From Cytophaga hutchinsonii ATCC 33406 (GTDB lineage Bacteria; Bacteroidota; Bacteroidia; Cytophagales; Cytophagaceae), in NCBI RefSeq assembly GCF_000014145.1, contig NC_008255.1:2434001-2498000 (forward strand): a stretch of 64,000 nucleotides of DNA. The letters are read 5' to 3'. The first letter of the stretch is position 1; each line of letters starts with the position of its first letter. The position numbers and the translations under genes are program-made. Shown in pieces: positions 1 through 8,344 of this stretch. The notes under the pieces are model-generated. The model was not told the DNA's origin, searched no databases, and saw only the letters and a list, made by a program, of their open reading frames with translations.

Positions 1-558
1 TTCAATAGAGAACCGTAACTTATTTTCATCCTCTTCAATTTTTTTCAGATTCACTACCGCATCTGTTGTTTCGGTACATACAACAAGCACACCGCCAACA
101 GTGCCTCCCTCTTTGTAAATCGGACTGTAACCGAATGTCCAGTATACATCTTCCAGTTTACCATTCCGGTAAATCGGAATCAGCTGGTTTTCATTCCAGG
201 TCGATTTCCCCTGTATAACCTCATCAATCATGGGCTTTATTACCGGCCAGATTTCCTGCCAGCAATCCCCCCCTTTTTGACCCAGCGCTGACGGGTGTTT
301 CCCCTCGTTTCCTAAACTCGGCCGGTACGCATCATTATAAAACTGAATCATCTCTTCTCCCCACCAGATAAACATGGGAAACGTTGAATGCAGCATAATG
401 CTAACAGATGTTAACAAACTTTGCGGCCAGGTGCTGATCGGGCCAAGAGACGTTGCAGCCCAATCAAAAGAGCGTATACGTTCTCCCATTTCTCCCCCGC
501 CGGATAAAAAATTTAATACAGTTGAATGCGTCTCCGCTGACTTTGAACTGATTGACAT
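1..558 (-). CDS. PAS-domain sensor protein, probably histidine kinase (partial, C-terminus off the left edge)
   Basis: An open frame runs from an ATG at 558 to the window edge (186 codons) with no stop. The readable part carries a PAS-type fold with the stretches MFIWWGEEMIQFYNDAYRPS and YSPIYKEGGTVGGVLVVCTE, typical of the N-terminal sensor domain of large Bacteroidota PAS histidine kinases. It ends with a linker (LKKIEEDENKLRFSIE) of the kind that leads into a second PAS domain. An in-frame TAA lies upstream of the chosen ATG. The gene is divergent from the response regulator at 768, so the two may form a signalling pair; that is inference. Kinase domains, if present, lie outside the window, so the enzyme class is not proven. 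Confidence 0.8.
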   Translation of the reverse strand, partial: MSISSKSAETHSTVLNFLSGGGEMGERIRSFDWAATSLGPISTWPQSLLTSVSIMLHSTFPMFIWWGEEMIQFYNDAYRPSLGNEGKHPSALGQKGGDCWQEIWPVIKPMIDEVIQGKSTWNENQLIPIYRNGKLEDVYWTFGYSPIYKEGGTVGGVLVVCTETTDAVVNLKKIEEDENKLRFSIE

Positions 559-767
559 GAATGATAAAATAATTGTACCTGAAGATACACATAAATTACA
601 ATCTTTTTTAGTTTAAATACGTATTAACTTATCCGGGGGAAATGGGGTAAAATGCAAATATCCTGTTTATGTTAAATTATTTTATTAGGATTCAATTGAG
701 AAATTACCCAATTGAAATTTTCAACAGTATTTTTAATTCAGTTAAACTTTTTCAAACACGCAGAGCT

Positions 768-1787
768 ATGGAAACTAAAATTTTAATTATTGATGACAGC
801 CTGGACGATTACGCACTGGTTAAACGATCTATCACCAATTCCGGCATTCAGGCAGAAGTGCTGTATGCAGCGGATGGTGTCATGGGTTCAGTAGAAGCGT
901 TGCAGAAAGGGATTGACTGCATATTTTTAGATTATAACCTTCCAAAAATAAACGGACTTGAAGCATTAAAAAAAATCCGGTCTCAAGGCATTGATACACC
1001 TATCATCATGCTTACAGGACAAAAAGACGAGCACATCATTGTTGAATTGCTTAAAGAAGGTGCCAATGATTATATATCCAAATCAGACCTTACACCTGAA
1101 ACATTGCGCTTAAGTTTTGAAAAATCCAGACAGTTATATAAAATTCACAAAGAAAAAGAAGCCGCCATTACAGCACTGAAAGAAAGCCAGCTACGACTTT
1201 CAGAAGCACAGGAAATTGCAGCCCTTGGCAATTGGGAATTCGATAGTGAAACACGGGAACTTTATCTCTCTGATGAAGCGCAGAACATACTGAATTATGA
1301 GAAAGAAAAAAGCCTGTTCCCCATGCATGCATTCCTTCGGCATCAGGTACATCCGGAAAATATCCCGCTGCTTGTTACTTTCATCCGCAACATTAAAAAA
1401 GAACAAAACTATGCAATCACGCTTCGCATCAAAACATTTGAAAATATTTTTAAGTATGTACATATAAAAAAACGCAGCGATACAAATTCTTTTTCAGATA
1501 AAAAGAAAATCATTGGTACCATACAGGACATAACCATTTTGAAATTAGCTCTTGAAGAAACAAAAAAAGCAAAAATCAGCCGCAAAGCCACAACAATGGT
1601 ATTAACGGTAGCTATTTGTATTTTTCTGATTTCGGAAGCAGTTATTGATCCGTTTGTAGATGCACTTGAAATTGGTTTTCTCATAGCCATATCATTTAAA
1701 GGACTTGTAGCCTTTCTCTTAAAACCGCTGGAAACAATGCTTGAAAGGGTGATGCTGAAAAATGTTACAGCCAAACAACTTGTATAG
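768..1787 (+). CDS. Response regulator: receiver + PAS + two C-terminal membrane helices
   Basis: A 339-residue protein. The receiver domain (about 1-125) has the acidic pair D9/D10, the phospho-acceptor D55 in FLDYNLP, T83 in MLTGQ and K105 in ISKSD, so it should be phosphorylatable. A PAS-like domain follows (about 145-255; AALGNWEFDSETRELYLSDE). The C-terminus has two hydrophobic helices (about 275-291 and 301-318), so the regulator is probably tethered to the inner membrane; no DNA-binding or catalytic output domain is visible. The start at METKILIIDD is preferred because the receiver domain begins there; a frame upstream to 669 is also open. It is divergent from the PAS sensor at 558. 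Confidence 0.82.
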   Translation: METKILIIDDSLDDYALVKRSITNSGIQAEVLYAADGVMGSVEALQKGIDCIFLDYNLPKINGLEALKKIRSQGIDTPIIMLTGQKDEHIIVELLKEGANDYISKSDLTPETLRLSFEKSRQLYKIHKEKEAAITALKESQLRLSEAQEIAALGNWEFDSETRELYLSDEAQNILNYEKEKSLFPMHAFLRHQVHPENIPLLVTFIRNIKKEQNYAITLRIKTFENIFKYVHIKKRSDTNSFSDKKKIIGTIQDITILKLALEETKKAKISRKATTMVLTVAICIFLISEAVIDPFVDALEIGFLIAISFKGLVAFLLKPLETMLERVMLKNVTAKQLV

Positions 1788-2080
1788 CTTTATCAACATA
1801 ACTAGTGCGGACATATGACCGATACATCCGTAAAAATAAGAGCAGTCTACTACTACCGGAAATGCATGTTCATCATCCAGCATCCAGCCTGATTAGAACA
1901 CCTTCAAATCCATTTATTAAACACATTTAAAGAAGTAGTATCACTACATACAGGTAACAAAATGCATCTGCAATGCTTTCAGTCCGCTTTAAGTATGAAG
2001 CTTACTGTTTTGTCATTCCCACAGAAATTCCACATATTAGTAACATGTTATACACATAAGTATATACATACACACATAAT
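1788..2080. other. Intergenic stretch without recognisable gene
   Basis: AT-rich spacer of 293 bases between two plus-strand genes. I see no long open frame, strong hairpin or RNA-gene signature. Confidence 0.5.
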
Positions 2081-2644
2081 ATGACAAGGCTTTTACCTGC
2101 TTTACTTTTTATACTTAGTATCAAAACACTATCTGCACAGGAGCTCGAATACAAACAGGCTCTTGACAGTCTTGCGCGTTACCTTCTCAACACAACAACT
2201 GAAAACAATTTCAGGCCGATGAAGCTACTCTCCTGGTATGCGCCCGGTATGATGAACAGCATGGAAGAACGTTGCGACAGTACTATGTACCTGGGCATGA
2301 CGGATAACAACAAAACCAAAATCGTACTATCCGATGAAGCCGTACTATACATGCTTGACCTGACAAAAATGGATACGCTGATGGCATATACAAGGCACAA
2401 CCAATACTTCTGCATAAAAGATTCAACTGCCGGAAGCCTGCGCCAATCCAATGTCCCACGTGTTTTTAATGGAAAGTATGGTGGTATTCCCTGTACAGAT
2501 ATACGTTTAATTGTGAAAGATCAGCTGAATGGAAATACATTTTCCCTGATTGAAAAAGAAGAAATACTCAACAAAATTATTTTATACCTGAACCAGACGA
2601 TCCGGTATTCCAAACAGGTAAACCAAATAAAAAAGAATGGATAA
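2081..2644 (+). CDS. Secreted hypothetical protein
   Basis: A 187-residue protein with a clear signal peptide (MTRLLPALLFILSIKTLSAQ), so it is exported. The mature part is mixed alpha/beta and ends in a lysine-rich tail (QVNQIKKNG). I do not recognise the family. No lipobox Cys and no T9SS sorting domain is visible, so a periplasmic location is likely. No clear operon partner. Confidence 0.6.
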   Translation: MTRLLPALLFILSIKTLSAQELEYKQALDSLARYLLNTTTENNFRPMKLLSWYAPGMMNSMEERCDSTMYLGMTDNNKTKIVLSDEAVLYMLDLTKMDTLMAYTRHNQYFCIKDSTAGSLRQSNVPRVFNGKYGGIPCTDIRLIVKDQLNGNTFSLIEKEEILNKIILYLNQTIRYSKQVNQIKKNG

Positions 2645-2939
2645 AAAGAAAACGTGTATAAGTGTGTTGCAAATTTGACTTTCAATTACTTACCATACAT
2701 GTATATTACATTTTCACATATACACACTCTTGAATTTATACCAAAGATTGATTGCTGATTTTGCACTTTTAAAATAGCCTTTTGGATAAAAGCTAAAAAA
2801 TTAGAACTATTGAATTTTGTCTGTAAACGGGTGTTAAAATACTTTTTTCCGAGCCGAAAATTAATATTCAAATTCCTTTTCTGACAGTTCTATACGCTAC
2901 CATTGTAGTATAATGCTGCAACATAAACGTCAACGAGCT
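2645..2939. other. AT-rich intergenic region
   Basis: About 300 bases between a secreted protein gene and a possible micro-ORF. A 61-codon open frame on the minus strand (2686-2871) has no recognisable domain and a composition typical of non-coding AT-rich DNA. I see no structured RNA. Confidence 0.4.
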
Positions 2940-3044
2940 ATGGAATTATTTTACAAAAAACATGCTTTCTCAGGAAAGCTGGTGCTTCTGTTACTGGCAG
3001 ATATAGGAGTCTATTTAATGATCATCAAACTGTTTGTTGAATAA
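2940..3044 (+). CDS. Possible small single-span membrane protein (34 aa)
   Basis: A short ATG-to-TAA frame encodes a basic N-terminus (MELFYKKHAFSGK) followed by one uninterrupted hydrophobic stretch (LVLLLLADIGVYLMIIKLFV). That layout fits a one-helix membrane micro-protein. It ends just before the convergent HxlR gene. Support is only the composition and the well-placed start and stop; chance cannot be excluded. Confidence 0.35.
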   Translation: MELFYKKHAFSGKLVLLLLADIGVYLMIIKLFVE

Positions 3045-3056
3045 AAGAAGCGACAT

Positions 3057-3407
3057 TTAAATGTTGTATTTCGCCGCCCATTCAACCATGGAATTCATTA
3101 CGGGAGCAAGCGCTGTGCCTGCCTCTGTAAGCTTATATTCTACATGGGGTGGAATTACAGGTTTTGCTATTCGCTCCACCAGATGATCGGCTTCCAGCTC
3201 TTTCAAATGCTGGATGAGCATTTTTTCAGTAATTGCAGGAATGGCTCTTTTTAATTCTCCGTACCGCTTTCCTCCATTCAACAAATTAAAAATAATAATA
3301 GGCTTCCAGCGCCCTCCTATCTTAGTCAATGTAAAGGATACCGGACATGCAGTTATAGCCTGCTGCTTATTTAACTGATTAGTTGAAGATTCTTTTACCT
3401 GGGTCAT
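3057..3407 (-). CDS. HxlR-family transcriptional regulator
   Basis: A 116-residue winged-helix regulator. The family core is visible: an N-terminal Cys (ACPVSFTLTKIGGRWKPII), the helix-turn-helix FNLLNGGKRYGELKRAI, the recognition-helix/wing segment ITEKMLIQHLKELEADHLVER and the C-terminal dimer helix. HxlR proteins often sense reactive electrophiles or oxidants through that Cys (family knowledge). It is divergent from the NmrA-like oxidoreductase at 3500, the likely target. I chose the ATG at 3407; a longer frame reaches 3476 but would run through the inverted repeat and the divergent promoter. Confidence 0.9.
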   Translation of the reverse strand: MTQVKESSTNQLNKQQAITACPVSFTLTKIGGRWKPIIIFNLLNGGKRYGELKRAIPAITEKMLIQHLKELEADHLVERIAKPVIPPHVEYKLTEAGTALAPVMNSMVEWAAKYNI

Positions 3408-3429
3408 AACAATACCTACTTTAGGGTTA

Positions 3430-3451
3430 GTACTTGTAATAAAGTAAGTAC
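3430..3451. promoter_or_regulatory. Inverted repeat, candidate HxlR operator
   Basis: GTACTT (3430-3435) is mirrored by AAGTAC (3446-3451) with a 10-nt centre, between the divergent HxlR and NmrA-like genes. It covers the -33 element of the promoter reading toward 3500, so binding would block transcription. The link to HxlR is inferred from position. Confidence 0.5.
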
Positions 3452-3464
3452 AAATATACATTTG
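3434..3464 (+). promoter_or_regulatory. Bacteroidota-type promoter of the NmrA-like gene
   Basis: TTG (3434-3436), a 20-nt spacer and TACATTTG (3457-3464) match the Bacteroidota consensus TTG/TAnnTTTG. It ends 35 nt before the ATG at 3500. Confidence 0.6.
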
Positions 3465-3499
3465 TTTTATCATCAACTCAAACCAAAATAAACACTATT

Positions 3500-4390
3500 A
3501 TGAAATACGTAATTACAGGTTCTTTAGGAAATATAAGCAAACCGCTTACACAGAAACTAGTTGCAGCCGGACATACCGTAACGGTTATCAGTAGCCACGA
3601 AGACCGCAAAGCAGCAATTGAAGCATTGGGCGCAAAGGCTGCTATCGGTTCCATACAGGACGTAGATTTTCTTACCAAAACGTTTGCCGGAGCTGATGCC
3701 GTATATACAATGGTTCCTCCTATTTTCACTGCCAGCGACTGGAAAAAACACATCGGTGATACAGGTGAAATCTATGCGCAGGCAATTAAGGCAGCAGCTA
3801 TCAAACATGTTGTCAATTTAAGCAGCATCGGTGCGCAGATGCCGGAAGGCTGCGGTCCGGTGAGCGGCATTTACAGAGTAGAACAGGCATTCAATACACT
3901 TTCAGATGTAAACATTATTCACCTGCGCCCGGGTAATTTCTATACCAACTTTTATGCAAACATTGGTATGATCAAACACAGCAACATCATTGGAGGCAAC
4001 TACGGTAACAATACATCGGTAGTATTTGTACACCCTGCGGATATTGCTGCTGCAGCTGCAGAAGAATTAACAGCCTTAACATTTAAAGGACATACTGTGC
4101 GCTATATAGTGAGCGATGAACGGACAACCACTGAGGTAGCTAAGATTCTGGGAACAGCGGTCGGAAAACCGGAGTTGCCCTGGATTGATTTTAAAGATGA
4201 AGACAGCCTGGGTGGCATGATTGGCGCAGGGTTACCGGAAGAAGTAGCTAAGAACTATGTGGAGATGGGCAAAGCTGTACGCGAAGGTGCCATGTTTGAA
4301 GATTATTATAAACACAAATCAGAAGTAAAAGCATCGAAAACAAAACTGGAAGACTTCGCAAAAGAATTTGCGACAGCCTATAAACAGTAG
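3500..4390 (+). CDS. NmrA-like NAD(P)-binding oxidoreductase
   Basis: A 296-residue atypical short-chain dehydrogenase-like protein. The N-terminus is a Rossmann fold (MKYVITGSLGNISKPLTQKL) with later family signatures DAVYTMVPP, VVNLSSIGAQ and HLRPGNFYTNF. Such proteins bind NAD(P)H as quinone reductases or redox sensors (family knowledge); the substrate here is unknown. The glycine motif is GSLGNIS rather than the usual GxxGxxG. Divergent from an HxlR regulator, a frequent pairing for redox- or electrophile-induced reductases. Confidence 0.85.
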   Translation: MKYVITGSLGNISKPLTQKLVAAGHTVTVISSHEDRKAAIEALGAKAAIGSIQDVDFLTKTFAGADAVYTMVPPIFTASDWKKHIGDTGEIYAQAIKAAAIKHVVNLSSIGAQMPEGCGPVSGIYRVEQAFNTLSDVNIIHLRPGNFYTNFYANIGMIKHSNIIGGNYGNNTSVVFVHPADIAAAAAEELTALTFKGHTVRYIVSDERTTTEVAKILGTAVGKPELPWIDFKDEDSLGGMIGAGLPEEVAKNYVEMGKAVREGAMFEDYYKHKSEVKASKTKLEDFAKEFATAYKQ

Positions 4391-4393
4391 ACA

Positions 4394-4444
4394 GTAAGCA
4401 GTGGTCAGTAAACAGTGCAAAACGCCTGGCCACTGTTACTTTTT
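4394..4444 (+). terminator. Stem-loop terminator between convergent genes
   Basis: GTAAGCAGTGGTCAG (4394-4408) pairs with CTGGCCACTGTTAC (4426-4439) with one bulge and one G-T wobble, followed by five T (4440-4444). It terminates the gene ending at 4390 and overlaps the stop codon of the convergent gene. Confidence 0.55.
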
Positions 4445-4792
4445 GATGGGAATAGTAATGTAGGTTGAAAGGTTAATCTTTAAGATTAGCGCATCAGCAT
4501 CGGCGCAGCCAGGAGACATAAAAGCCACCACATCAATAGGCTGGGCTGCTTCAGAATTGGAGTATGTTTTTTGGAAACAAGGCCTTTTGCCCATACTGAC
4601 GTAAGCTTCTACTTTATATACTTTACCACCGGAAGCATTGATAACCTGAATGCTTTTTCCACTTATCAGTTTTATTCCTTCCTTACCAATCGGTTTAGAA
4701 TCATACAGTACTTCAATTTTATCCGCACCGGTGCCTGACGTAATGCAGACAAATAGAAAAATTACTCCTGAAAATAACAGCAACTGTTTCAT
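4436..4792 (-). CDS. Secreted hypothetical protein
   Basis: A 118-residue protein with an N-terminal signal peptide (MKQLLLFSGVIFLFVCITSG) and a beta-rich mature region. Two Cys in the second half (KRPCFQKTY and SPGCADADA) could form a disulfide. The family is not recognised. It lies 7 nt downstream of the YdcF-like gene on the same strand, so they are probably co-transcribed. Confidence 0.6.
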   Translation of the reverse strand: MKQLLLFSGVIFLFVCITSGTGADKIEVLYDSKPIGKEGIKLISGKSIQVINASGGKVYKVEAYVSMGKRPCFQKTYSNSEAAQPIDVVAFMSPGCADADALILKINLSTYITIPIKK

Positions 4793-4799
4793 CTTAAAC

Positions 4800-5477
4800 T
4801 TATTTTTTACTTATCCGCATGAGCTTATCAACCTTACGCCCACGGGTACCCCGCAGACGTTTGAACAAACTTTCGCGGTCGATAATGGACACAAATTCTT
4901 CCACAAAAGCCGTCTGCTGATCAATATCGGGTTTCACACATTCAATACATTTCAGCGTATCAGGTACAATCGGAATAAAATCAACCGGTATTTTAAACCG
5001 GTTATTGTTTACACTATACATAAAACTGGATTGTGCACTTTCGGTTCCGACAGCCACACGGTTAAATCCTTTCGCTTTTGCAATCTCATAGGAATAATAC
5101 AGATTTTCTGTGCTGTGTTCTGCCTGCACTTCAGCAAAGACATGTTCAGCAGGAATGCCGAGCTGCACTGCATACATAGCCATGATCTCTGCCTCACGAT
5201 ACGGTGTATACACTGCACCTCCAGAAAAGATCACATTTTTAACAATACCTTTTGAATACAGATACCAGGCCCAGCATACTCTATGCTGCACAATGGTAGT
5301 CATGCTGTCTTTCATATGCGGAAATCCGGGTACGATCAATGCATCGTAGGGAGCATTGTTTAAAGCCTTTGTAAAATAAATGTCAGGATCTGTATAGAAC
5401 CGTCTATTCACATACGCGCAGGCATTAAAATAAAAAATGCTTGTAAAAAGAATACACCTGATCTTCCAGTTCTTCAT
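4800..5477 (-). CDS. YdcF/SanA-like DUF218 protein, probable lipoprotein
   Basis: A 225-residue protein of the DUF218 (YdcF/SanA/ElyC) group, found in envelope maintenance and vancomycin-sensitivity contexts. Family features are visible: DALIVPGFPH, IFSGGAVYTPYREAEIMA, a central STENLYYSYEIAK segment and a second Rossmann-like strand VAVGTESAQS. The N-terminus (MKNWKIRCILFTSIFYFNAC) ends in a lipobox-like NAC, suggesting membrane anchoring. I start at the ATG at 5477; the frame is open to 5525. It probably forms an operon with the secreted protein downstream. Confidence 0.8.
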   Translation of the reverse strand: MKNWKIRCILFTSIFYFNACAYVNRRFYTDPDIYFTKALNNAPYDALIVPGFPHMKDSMTTIVQHRVCWAWYLYSKGIVKNVIFSGGAVYTPYREAEIMAMYAVQLGIPAEHVFAEVQAEHSTENLYYSYEIAKAKGFNRVAVGTESAQSSFMYSVNNNRFKIPVDFIPIVPDTLKCIECVKPDIDQQTAFVEEFVSIIDRESLFKRLRGTRGRKVDKLMRISKK

Positions 5478-5487
5478 ATATACTAAA

Positions 5488-5883
5488 TTACAAAACCCTG
5501 CCTTCAACAAAAAACCATGTACCATCTACTTTTTTAAATGTAGAATATTCGTGATGCAGCTGCGGTTGCTGTACGGAATCAAAATAGTATGCTTTAAATT
5601 CAACAAAACCTACTGTATCCGAAGCGCTTCCCTTCCGCGTTCCGATCACTTCCAGCTTCTGCCAGATACTGGATTCTGCCCAGGCTTTTATTGACCTGGG
5701 ATCGTAGTGCTTTCGGGTAGCAGGATGTGTTGTCTGCATAATATAATCTACATCATGGACCGCATAAGCCGTATACCGCGAACGCATCAGCTGCTCTGCT
5801 GTAACAGGGATAGCACTGTCCGAAAGATATACTTCACAGCAGGATTCAAATGGTTTATCTGAATGACAATAGCACAGTTTCAT
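5488..5883 (-). CDS. YchJ/UPF0225-like SEC-C protein
   Basis: A 131-residue protein starting with the metal-binding motif MKLCYCHSDKPFESCCEVYL (C-x-C then CC), the SEC-C zinc-binding signature, followed by the YchJ core (AEQLMRSRYTAYAVHDVDYI and THPATRKHYDP). The function is not known; it is generally annotated UPF0225. The ATG at 5883 places the zinc motif at the N-terminus as in relatives. It ends 10 nt before the YdcF-like gene, possibly the same operon. Confidence 0.85.
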   Translation of the reverse strand: MKLCYCHSDKPFESCCEVYLSDSAIPVTAEQLMRSRYTAYAVHDVDYIMQTTHPATRKHYDPRSIKAWAESSIWQKLEVIGTRKGSASDTVGFVEFKAYYFDSVQQPQLHHEYSTFKKVDGTWFFVEGRVL

Positions 5884-5993
5884 ATCTACCTCTAAAATAC
5901 ACTTAATTTTAGTCATAAGTACAACTATTATTAACCGGAATGTGTTAAACTTGTGTAAGGTCTTCATTCAAAAAAAAGTATCCGGTTTCTTTT

Positions 5994-6680
5994 ATGCAGT
6001 CAACGTACAACTTATCACCCACATTCGATTTCTTAAAGAAGATTTCTAAGAATAATAACAGAGAATGGTTCACCAAAAACAAAGCAATGTATGAAGCAGC
6101 TTATGGCCAGCTGATCAGCTTTGCAGATGCGCTGCTGGTTGAAATGAACAAACATGATACGATTGAAACAGCTACAGGCAAAAAAAGTTTATATCGTATT
6201 TATAACGATGTGCGGTTTTCAAAAGATAAAAGTCCGTATAAAAACCACTTAGCCGGCAGTTTGCGCCGTGCAACCAAACAATTACGGGGTGGGTATTATT
6301 ATCATATTGAACCGGGCAACTCCTTTCTTGCCGGTGGTTTCTGGGCGCCCAATGCAGAAGATCTGCTACACATCCGCCGGCATCTGTCTGAAGATCCAAA
6401 AACATTAAAAAAGATTTTAAATCAGCCGGTATTCAAAAAAACATTTGGCAGCCTGCTGGGAGAACAGGTCAAGACAGCGCCACGCGGATTTGACATTACC
6501 GATCCGGCTATCGAATTGATCCGCAACAAACAGTTTATTGTAAAACATACGTTCACAAACGAAGAAGTACTTTCCCAAAACTTTCATGTAACCGTGTCAA
6601 ATACATTCAAAAAAATGCGGCCGTATTTAGACTACATGAGTGAGATATTAACTACCGATCTGAACGGAGAAGCGTTGTAA
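5994..6680 (+). CDS. DUF2461 family protein
   Basis: A 228-residue protein with the DUF2461 layout: FDFLKKISKNNNREWFTKNK near the N-terminus, YNDVRFSKDKSPYKNH in the centre and the GGYYYHIEPGNSFLAGGFWA block. Full family length. The family is widespread in bacteria without a known function. Divergent from the YchJ-like gene and followed by a strong hairpin. Confidence 0.88.
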   Translation: MQSTYNLSPTFDFLKKISKNNNREWFTKNKAMYEAAYGQLISFADALLVEMNKHDTIETATGKKSLYRIYNDVRFSKDKSPYKNHLAGSLRRATKQLRGGYYYHIEPGNSFLAGGFWAPNAEDLLHIRRHLSEDPKTLKKILNQPVFKKTFGSLLGEQVKTAPRGFDITDPAIELIRNKQFIVKHTFTNEEVLSQNFHVTVSNTFKKMRPYLDYMSEILTTDLNGEAL

Positions 6681-6793
6681 AGTAGCAGATCAGCTCTTTG
6701 TCATTTGCAATTTCGAAGCCAGATTAACAGGATCTGGAATCTTGTTTTATTAAAAAATTATCTCTATTAACCTCTACAACTACATCAAATAAA

Positions 6794-6832
6794 AAAAACC
6801 ACAACGCTACGGAACGGAACGCTGTGGTTTTT
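6794..6832. terminator. Bidirectional stem-loop terminator
   Basis: AAAAACCACAACG (6794-6806) pairs with CGCTGTGGTTTTT (6820-6832) with one mismatch and a 13-nt loop. A-tract and T-tract flanks let it work on both strands, between the convergent genes ending at 6680 and 6853. Confidence 0.7.
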
Positions 6833-6852
6833 AAACAGGATTTTAAGATCAA

Positions 6853-7008
6853 TCAGCCTTTTAATATAGCAGCCAATTTTTCTTTTTCAACAGGCGCAAA
6901 TTCTTCGTCGCCTTTCATGATAATTCTTTTTGCTTCTGCACTAGAAACAGTTAATATTAATTTACGATATTTAGCTCGAATCTCGTAATCGAATAATGTG
7001 GTTTTCAT
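6853..7008 (-). CDS. Small conserved-looking basic protein (51 aa)
   Basis: A short ATG-to-TGA frame encodes MKTTLFDYEIRAKYRKLILT and continues through SSAEAKRIIMKGDEEFAPVE to an LAAILKG end. The composition is that of a real soluble, helical protein, and the frame ends just before a bidirectional terminator, which supports a transcript here. No family recognised. Confidence 0.55.
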   Translation of the reverse strand: MKTTLFDYEIRAKYRKLILTVSSAEAKRIIMKGDEEFAPVEKEKLAAILKG

Positions 7009-7155
7009 GCTGCAATATACAATTTAATCCTAAAAGCTATCAGTAAATTTTATAATAGTCTAATTATAAAACAAGTACAAACATGTATGCCAGGTAAAAT
7101 ACCTTTATTTGTGCGCAAAAAGTAGATATTCAGATAATTTCATTTCAAAATTCCT

Positions 7156-7560
7156 ATGACTGAAGTAACCTTAAATACACCTGCACTGCTCTTTCCCACC
7201 ATCTCTCTCCTGCTGCTGGCTTATACCAATCGATACATAGCCATCAGCAACCGGATCCGTGCATTGCATACCTTATATAAAACAGACCAGTCAACGATTC
7301 TGATTGCACAGATCAACATTCTTAAAAAACGTATTTTTCTAATCCGGAACATGCAACTGTTTGGTATTGCAACCATGTTCATCGCTGCGTTCTCCATGTT
7401 TCTGATCTATTATAATTTAGAAGAATGGGTACATGCAGTATTTGGCATGAGCCTGATCTCCATGCTCATCTCACTTACGCTGTGTGCAGTAGAAGTATAT
7501 TTATCAAACAAAGCACTACTCATCCAGATCAAAGACGTAGAACATCTGATTGATGAATAG
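7156..7560 (+). CDS. DUF2721 membrane protein
   Basis: A 134-residue integral membrane protein: an N-terminal helix (LLFPTISLLLLAYTNRY), a conserved amphipathic central segment with SNRIRALH and LIAQINILKKRIFLIRNM, and two further membrane helices (about 75-115). This is the DUF2721 pattern. Function unknown. A perfect terminator hairpin follows. Confidence 0.8.
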   Translation: MTEVTLNTPALLFPTISLLLLAYTNRYIAISNRIRALHTLYKTDQSTILIAQINILKKRIFLIRNMQLFGIATMFIAAFSMFLIYYNLEEWVHAVFGMSLISMLISLTLCAVEVYLSNKALLIQIKDVEHLIDE

Positions 7561-7640
7561 TTGTTAGTGAACAGCTGCCACGTTCCAATTGCCAGATTTT
7601 GGTTGTGAGTTGTCACATCTAAGAAAAGTGCGTATTAGTA

Positions 7641-7680
7641 TATAAAAAAGGAGTCTCGTTAAAGAGACTCCTTTTTTATA
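7641..7680. terminator. Perfect 17-bp terminator hairpin
   Basis: TATAAAAAAGGAGTCTC is mirrored exactly after a 6-nt loop (GTTAAA). The stem ends in A/T runs on both sides, so it can terminate the DUF2721 gene and the convergent nitroreductase gene. Confidence 0.9.
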
Positions 7681-7712
7681 TACTGTCTGGTAACTGGAAA
7701 CCTGAAACTCAA

Positions 7713-8282
7713 TTAAACTGCTTTCACAAACTCCACCAGCGGCTTCCGTGTTCTCGCCGTTAGTTCCCTGCCTTTAAACGGTTCTTCCAGTTTTTCCGCA
7801 ACGTCTAAATAGCCGAAAGAAATAACGCACAGCAGTTTTTCATCTTCTGTTATATTCAGTTCCGCACTCAGTTTTACTTTATCAACCCCTCCCATCGGAT
7901 GTGTATATATTCCCATAGAAGAAGCCTGCAGAACCAGGAAACCAGTAGCGATACCTGTATCATGTTCTGCGTTTGCATTCGGGTTTCCGTTTGCTGACAG
8001 CGTTTTACGGGCAATGGTTACAATAAAACCTGCGGCCTGTTTATTCCAGGGCTGATTGCCAGGCATCAGACAATTCCAGATGGTATCAAAACCCGGGGTA
8101 CCTCTCAATGCATATTGAAACTCCCAGGGTTGTTCATTGTTTGCACTCGGGGCCCAGCTGGCTGCTTCCAGTATCGTATGAACAGCATCTTTAGTAACTT
8201 CTTTGTGAGAAAAAGAACGTGCACTCCAGCGTTCTTTAATAAGATCCAGAACAGGTGATTGAGTAATGGCGTGTTTGATCAT
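7713..8282 (-). CDS. Nitroreductase-family flavoprotein
   Basis: A 189-residue protein of the NAD(P)H-dependent, FMN-binding nitroreductase fold. The N-terminal FMN-phosphate signature is IKERWSARSFSHKEV, followed by the substrate/FMN loop ASWAPSANNEQPWEF and the C-terminal FMN segment QASSMGIYTHPMGG. Dimeric cytosolic reductases of this type act on nitroaromatics, quinones or flavins (family knowledge); the physiological substrate is unknown. Confidence 0.9.
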   Translation of the reverse strand: MIKHAITQSPVLDLIKERWSARSFSHKEVTKDAVHTILEAASWAPSANNEQPWEFQYALRGTPGFDTIWNCLMPGNQPWNKQAAGFIVTIARKTLSANGNPNANAEHDTGIATGFLVLQASSMGIYTHPMGGVDKVKLSAELNITEDEKLLCVISFGYLDVAEKLEEPFKGRELTARTRKPLVEFVKAV

Positions 8283-8344
8283 TTCTATTTAGTATAATAT
8301 TTTTTACCTGAATAATTTATTTTTTTCAATCTTTAATTATCGTA

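Noticed and set aside
374-616. 80-codon plus-strand frame at the left edge
   Set aside because: It lies opposite the PAS sensor frame, which has clear domain motifs; the plus-strand translation resembles nothing.
2686-2871. 61-codon minus-strand frame
   Set aside because: AT-rich composition, no domain, no start context or partner.
7561-7640. Possible further repeat (GTGAACAG / GCTGCCACG) after the DUF2721 gene
   Set aside because: Pairing is too weak and short compared with the perfect terminator just downstream.
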